Assembly (NCBI GenBank): GCA_005789685.1
Contig: SXXD01000019.1
Location: 1-10,712 of the forward strand
Direction of reading: 5' to 3'
Origin: Burkholderiales bacterium
Lineage (GTDB): Bacteria > Pseudomonadota > Gammaproteobacteria > Burkholderiales > Burkholderiaceae_C
Length of the DNA: 10,712 nucleotides
Shown piece by piece: positions 6,549-10,712 of this stretch. The translations under genes were made by a program, and so were the position numbers. The notes under the pieces were generated by a model. That model was not told the origin of the DNA. It ran no database searches and saw only the letters and a program-made list of their open reading frames with translations. Positions within the stretch are counted from its first letter, which is position 1; every line of letters begins with the position of its first letter.

Positions 6549-9500
6549 TTACGGCGCAACAGCGGCGGCTGCAACTTTGGTCACCTTGGGGTCGCTCCAA
6601 GTGCCGTCAATTAAGAACTCTTGGGAGTTGACTCGGCTTAGCGGCTGCTTGAGGATCAGTTGCGCCAAGAAAGTGCTTAAACCAATGGCAGGGTTCAGGG
6701 CAATACCCGCCAGCAATGAAGCGGTGCCCGCATCCACTTCGGGCAAGATCAGAACGCGCAAGTTTTGAGTTTCTTTTTCAATGTCAGAGCTGCCATCCAT
6801 TTGCACAATTGCATTGACGCCCTTCATTTGCAGATTGCGTGTGCTGGCAATGCCTTGTTGAATCAACACGTCCCCGCGGACTGTATCAAAGGCAAAACCC
6901 GCACTGAACACATCTCTGAAATCAAACAACAAACGCCGCGGCAGAGCTTGCAGGCTTAAGACCCCCAATAGCTTGGCAACACCGGGCTCAGCTTGAAGGA
7001 ACTGCCCACGTCCGATGTTCACATTGAAGCGGCCGCCTAAGCTTGGGTAATGCAAGGTCATGGGAGAGCCTTGCCAATTGATTTGTCCTTCTAACTTGCC
7101 AGCGCCTCCGCGCAGTGCGTCTTTGGTTCCTAAGCGAGTCAACAAATCACCCGCATTGGAAACGTCCAACCGAAAATTCATTTCTGTGCGTGCCTGTTGC
7201 GTGCTATCTTTTGAAGTGATCCATCTGCCACTTGCTTTGAAGCTGGCTTCGGGCTGCGTAATGTTGAGCTTGTTCAAATGCCATTCACCACCAGCTGTAT
7301 TGCGCGAGAGAGTCGTTTCTGTGTTCACCGCCTCAATTTCAACGCGGCCCAATTTTTTGCCACGCAGCTCAAGGTCCTCCACCACAATGTCGAGTGCAGG
7401 AATGCTTAAAGGAGAGTCCTCTAACAATGACTCCACTGTTTGATCTGCCGAAGGCGGCAAACTTAAGCGCGCTAAACGCGCATAAATACGCCCCGCATTT
7501 TGGTTGTTGGGCTGCCGGTATTCCAAATAACCACTGAACTCTTTGGCATCTAAATTGGATCGCCACACATGGCCGTCTCGAGAGCCGCTGACCACGACGC
7601 TGCGCAACTGCCGGCCTTGCACCGTGACCTCATTGGCTTTCAGTGTCATCCGAGTTGGCAGGTAGCTTTGCGTTGCAGCACTCAAAGAGGAACTTTGAGC
7701 TGGACGCCAAGCGGGGCTAGACTTTGGTGGCGACAGCACTTGCACCCAGTCGTCCACAGATAGAGATGGCAAATTGAAAGAAGCCGTCACGCCCGACTCG
7801 GCGAGTGCAAGGCCAGGTGTTGCAAAGGTTTCTCCAGCCTGCCAGCGGCCCTGAATGACGCGCGGTTCTGTGCCACTCACATCGCGCAAATAAGAGGCAG
7901 ACAAAGAACGCCCCCATGTCAGCTGAAGCTGATCGCGCAAAGCCTTGCTGGGGTTGGAGGCGCTGACGTTTTGAACCAGATTTTCAAACTTGAAGGCCAC
8001 CAGTTCATCGGCTTTTTTGTGAAGCGGTGCCGGTAAATTGAGCGCCAATCCCTGAAGTAGAGACTGAATGCTCAACTCGCTTTGTCCGCCTTTAAAACCT
8101 AGGCTGGCCGTGTAATTGCTTGCGCCATTGGCATATTGAGCAAGCCAGCTGAGTTCTGGAATTTCTTTGGCTTGTCGCAAGCCATTGGCGGTGATTTGCC
8201 CTTGAATGAGAATGAGCGGGTTGGCCTCTGTGCTGCGCGGCGCAAGTTTACGAGAACCACCCTCTAGCTTAATGGGGCCACCTAAAAACTGTGCGTTGAT
8301 ACCCGTCAAATTGAAGCCAGCCTCAGTGAACTGAATGCTGCCTTGTGCTTTTTCAAACACGGGCAACACGGTCTGCATGCGAATGTCATTGCCACTCAGT
8401 GCCACGCTACCTTGAAGGCTTGTTTTTTCAAGATCAGCCAATGGCAAGGACATCTTTAACCGAGTCGACAAAGTACCTGTACTGCTGGCTTGTGCCAATG
8501 CGCCACTCAGCAAGTTGTTAACAGGTGAAAGGCGCAACTCATTCAAGACAAGGTTGGCGCTGGCGTTAGATTCGCCTTGAACGTTCACAATCACGGAGCC
8601 TTTGAGGCTGGGGACTTCAGCTTTGATTTGCGTGAAGGGCATGTTGCCCCATTTGCCCGATGCACCATTGACCTTGAAGTTGAGTCGGTCAAACACGATG
8701 TCAGCATTGACACTGCTCATGATCGGCCAAATGCCCTCTGAGCTTGCATTGCGATTTGACGCATTGAGGTTTTCAGGGGGCACGTAGGCGTATTGAACCT
8801 CTTTGACCTTGCCAGCCACTCTAAACTCGCCGTCTTTAGGGTTTGCAAAGGGCAGCTTTTTTAGGTCGCCCTTGATTTTGACGCCAAGGCCTTGAAGCTT
8901 GCCTTTTAAAACCGAGTCGCGCACATAGTAGCGAACACTTTGTGAAATGTTCAAGGGCAGGTATCGGTGAACACGCGAAGCATCGCCTTGTTGAATGTTG
9001 CCCTGCAAATCCAAAATACCCAAACTGTCAGCAAGCGGACTGGGCTTCCAACTGCCTTTGAAATCACCCTTGACATCGGCATTGCTTAAGCTCAATTGCC
9101 ATTCAGGGACCACCAGCTCATTATTTTGATGTTGCCACTTGATGGCGGCCTGCAGCTTATCTAAGGGGATGCGTGGATCTTCAAAAAAGCGATTAATTTG
9201 CAGCGCCCCTTTTTGAATCGAAGCATTGAAACGGCCGCCTTCTGCATTCATGTCAAAGCTGATATTGGCATTCTCAACGCCTGGCCAATTTTCGGAAGAG
9301 GTGCCTGGCTTGCCACCCTCAAAAAAGAAGTTATCAACTCGGCCGTTAGCCGCGTTGACTTGGTATGTTTTGTCTTGGCCTGTGTTTTTTTCAGTCCACT
9401 CGATGTGCAGCGGGTTGACCAAACCACTGACTTTGTAGGCCAGCAAGGTTTGCCTGGCGGAATCTGGCAAAGGCAATTGGAGCGCAATGCTTCGAAGCGC

Positions 9501-10607
9501 GAGTAAATCTAATTGATCGCCATGAAAACGACCTTGTGCGCTAGCGCCTTTGTCAGCTTCTGAATAAGAAAGGCTGATGTTGCCACCCGGCCAATGCAAA
9601 CCATCGGCGGTATCAAATCGCAAACCCTCAGTTGAAAAATCAAAACCATGGGCCATAGGCTTGAACGACACACGCCCCGCGATGCTCTTGAAAGACAGGC
9701 CTTCTAATTCGGGGTTGAGTTGCGCTTTGGCATTTTCCAGCGCCAGGTCAGCCGTGGCCTGTTGAATGTTGCCATGGTTTAAATCAAGCCACATGCGCAA
9801 GGCGCCTTGGCCCTGTGGGGCGTTGACATTCCAAGGCAGGTGGGGCCCTAGTTGTGACAGATTCACATCTGAAAATTCAGCATGAAGCTGACCACTCCAA
9901 TCTTTGATGCGCCCTGGATGAGTTGACAAAAGGCCGCGGCGCACATCGCCCATTAACGTGAAGGGCGCACCCCAACCTGCCGGGGGCGTGGCGTCTAGTC
10001 GCCATTGGTGATGGCGCGCAGAATTTCGCAAAACCCAAGACACCTGATTCAAATTCAAGGCAGACTTATCGCGGCTCAAAGGGTTGAACTCGTCGGTCCA
10101 CACCACGGTGCCTTGCTGCACCAGGATTTCTTTTTGCGCAAAAACCCAGTCGGCGAAAGCCGAGTCGGGTGAGTTGTCTTTTTTCAAGGCAAGACCTGCA
10201 ATTCGCCAGTCACCATTTTCGGTTCGGCGAATGTCCAGGGTCGGAGAGTCGATGACCAACTGCTCGACGCCCAAGCTGAGCACAGACCGAACGCTGATGG
10301 CAAAAATAACTTTGGGCAAAGTCAGGGCGGGTCGTCCCTCTGGGTCCATCAAGCTCAGGTCATGGATTTCGAAAGTCGGCATCCAACCCGTTGAAACGGC
10401 CAGCAACTTGCCCATGTGGACAGGCACGCCAATGGCTTGCGTGGCTAAGTTTTCGAATTTAGGCCTGAAGTCTTCAATTCGGGGCACAATCCAAAAATGC
10501 AATGCCGTCCAAGCCATTCCCAAGACAAAGCCGCTGACCAACAAAACCCACGCGGCAAAGCGCAGGGCAGTGCTGCAAGCTCGGGCAAGGGTAGAAAACT
10601 TCAACAT
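6549..10607 (-). CDS. yhdP: YhdP family protein (AsmA-like, phospholipid transport to the outer membrane)
   Basis: A very large protein, 1352 residues from the ATG at 10607, with one N-terminal transmembrane helix (about residues 14-40) and the rest in the periplasm. In E. coli, YhdP (1266 residues) acts with TamB and YdbH in moving phospholipids between inner and outer membranes through a long beta-rich groove. Here the long repetitive beta-strand character, the early segment PTFEIHDLSLMDPEGRPAL, and the conserved end with NPAIGLSTFLAQ (about residue 1305) followed by FLIDGTWSDPKV identify the TIGR02099/DUF3971 family. The frame opens 26 codons earlier at ATG 10685, but that would put a second hydrophobic stretch before the membrane helix and overlap the divergent frame at the right edge, so 10607 is preferred. 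No good Shine-Dalgarno sequence is seen at either start. It is the first gene of the apparent minus-strand unit continuing into the kinase and regulator. Confidence 0.92.
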   Translation of the reverse strand: MLKFSTLARACSTALRFAAWVLLVSGFVLGMAWTALHFWIVPRIEDFRPKFENLATQAIGVPVHMGKLLAVSTGWMPTFEIHDLSLMDPEGRPALTLPKVIFAISVRSVLSLGVEQLVIDSPTLDIRRTENGDWRIAGLALKKDNSPDSAFADWVFAQKEILVQQGTVVWTDEFNPLSRDKSALNLNQVSWVLRNSARHHQWRLDATPPAGWGAPFTLMGDVRRGLLSTHPGRIKDWSGQLHAEFSDVNLSQLGPHLPWNVNAPQGQGALRMWLDLNHGNIQQATADLALENAKAQLNPELEGLSFKSIAGRVSFKPMAHGFDFSTEGLRFDTADGLHWPGGNISLSYSEADKGASAQGRFHGDQLDLLALRSIALQLPLPDSARQTLLAYKVSGLVNPLHIEWTEKNTGQDKTYQVNAANGRVDNFFFEGGKPGTSSENWPGVENANISFDMNAEGGRFNASIQKGALQINRFFEDPRIPLDKLQAAIKWQHQNNELVVPEWQLSLSNADVKGDFKGSWKPSPLADSLGILDLQGNIQQGDASRVHRYLPLNISQSVRYYVRDSVLKGKLQGLGVKIKGDLKKLPFANPKDGEFRVAGKVKEVQYAYVPPENLNASNRNASSEGIWPIMSSVNADIVFDRLNFKVNGASGKWGNMPFTQIKAEVPSLKGSVIVNVQGESNASANLVLNELRLSPVNNLLSGALAQASSTGTLSTRLKMSLPLADLEKTSLQGSVALSGNDIRMQTVLPVFEKAQGSIQFTEAGFNLTGINAQFLGGPIKLEGGSRKLAPRSTEANPLILIQGQITANGLRQAKEIPELSWLAQYANGASNYTASLGFKGGQSELSIQSLLQGLALNLPAPLHKKADELVAFKFENLVQNVSASNPSKALRDQLQLTWGRSLSASYLRDVSGTEPRVIQGRWQAGETFATPGLALAESGVTASFNLPSLSVDDWVQVLSPPKSSPAWRPAQSSSLSAATQSYLPTRMTLKANEVTVQGRQLRSVVVSGSRDGHVWRSNLDAKEFSGYLEYRQPNNQNAGRIYARLARLSLPPSADQTVESLLEDSPLSIPALDIVVEDLELRGKKLGRVEIEAVNTETTLSRNTAGGEWHLNKLNITQPEASFKASGRWITSKDSTQQARTEMNFRLDVSNAGDLLTRLGTKDALRGGAGKLEGQINWQGSPMTLHYPSLGGRFNVNIGRGQFLQAEPGVAKLLGVLSLQALPRRLLFDFRDVFSAGFAFDTVRGDVLIQQGIASTRNLQMKGVNAIVQMDGSSDIEKETQNLRVLILPEVDAGTASLLAGIALNPAIGLSTFLAQLILKQPLSRVNSQEFLIDGTWSDPKVTKVAAAAVAP

Positions 10608-10647
10608 TCGAATGACGGTATAGACATAAAGACCTAGGCAGGGAATT
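10608..10647. promoter_or_regulatory. Short divergent intergenic region, possible promoters
   Basis: Only 40 bases separate the chosen yhdP start from the divergent plus-strand ATG. The stretch is AT-rich in its middle. On the plus strand TATAGA (10619-10624) could be a -10 box, and on the minus strand TATACC overlaps the same place. No good -35 box is seen for either. AGGGA (10640-10644) is a plausible ribosome binding site for the plus-strand frame, 3 bases before its ATG. The assignment is weak, and the real promoters may lie inside the flanking genes. Confidence 0.3.
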
Positions 10648-10712
10648 ATGACCGCCACAGGCCCATTTGAGACAGACCCAGACATGGATTCAAAACGTCC
10701 CTCGCCGCTCTC
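10648..10712 (+). CDS. Start of a divergent gene running off the right edge, possibly glnE
   Basis: An ATG at 10648 preceded by AGGGA opens a frame with no stop through the window edge, giving 21 codons beginning MTATGPFETDPDMDSK. A second in-frame ATG is at 10684. In many Burkholderiales glnE (glutamine synthetase adenylyltransferase) lies divergently beside yhdP, so this could be its N-terminus. The visible residues are too few and too variable in that family to confirm it. An untranslated leader is also possible. Confidence 0.45.
   Translation, partial: MTATGPFETDPDMDSKRPSPL

Noticed and set aside
6529..6600. Kinase start at the upstream in-frame TTG
   Set aside because: It would overlap yhdP by about 50 bases and add a cysteine- and arginine-rich leader without homology to kinase N-termini. 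The ATG at 6528 is simpler.
10084..10623. Plus-strand open frame of 179 codons
   Set aside because: It is antisense to the 5' part of yhdP, with no ribosome binding site or recognisable domain.
1..10712. CRISPR arrays, tRNA or rRNA genes, insertion sequences, phage genes
   Set aside because: No spaced repeats, RNA gene signatures, transposase or terminal inverted repeats were seen. The window is almost entirely filled by long coding frames.

Overview
The window looks like a chromosomal segment of a Gram-negative betaproteobacterium, most likely Burkholderiales and probably Comamonadaceae-like. The basis is a fused indolepyruvate:ferredoxin oxidoreductase, an MltA lipoprotein, a FixJ-type two-component pair and a very large YhdP/AsmA-like protein, all with moderate GC and tight packing. 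This taxonomic reading is inference from protein character, not from a database match. I saw no mobile element, CRISPR array, rRNA or tRNA. No stretch above 300 bases lacks a gene.

Layout, left to right. Positions 1-2411 (minus) hold the first 803 codons of a large indolepyruvate ferredoxin oxidoreductase family protein whose 3' end lies outside the window. After a 48-base gap, 2460-3629 (minus) is mltA, a lytic murein transglycosylase lipoprotein. Head to head with it, sharing the CATG at 3627-3630, is a 48-residue single-pass membrane protein on the plus strand (3628-3774) with the best Shine-Dalgarno sequence in the window. A perfect 7-bp hairpin (3778-3794) separates its stop from that of a convergent response regulator (3804-4448, minus). 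The response regulator follows its sensor histidine kinase (4468-6528, minus), which in turn follows yhdP (6549-10607, minus) after only 20 bases. At the right edge a plus-strand reading frame opens at 10648 with a plausible ribosome binding site. It is probably the start of a divergent gene, perhaps glnE by comparison with typical Burkholderiales gene order.

How it fits together. yhdP, the kinase and the response regulator look like one minus-strand transcription unit ending at the hairpin. YhdP proteins belong to the AsmA-like family that moves phospholipid towards the outer membrane, and MltA cleaves peptidoglycan, so the middle of the window has an envelope theme. The two-component system may share it, but its signal and targets cannot be read from the sequence. 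The most interesting item is the small membrane protein, which is easily missed because of its size and its start-to-start overlap with mltA.
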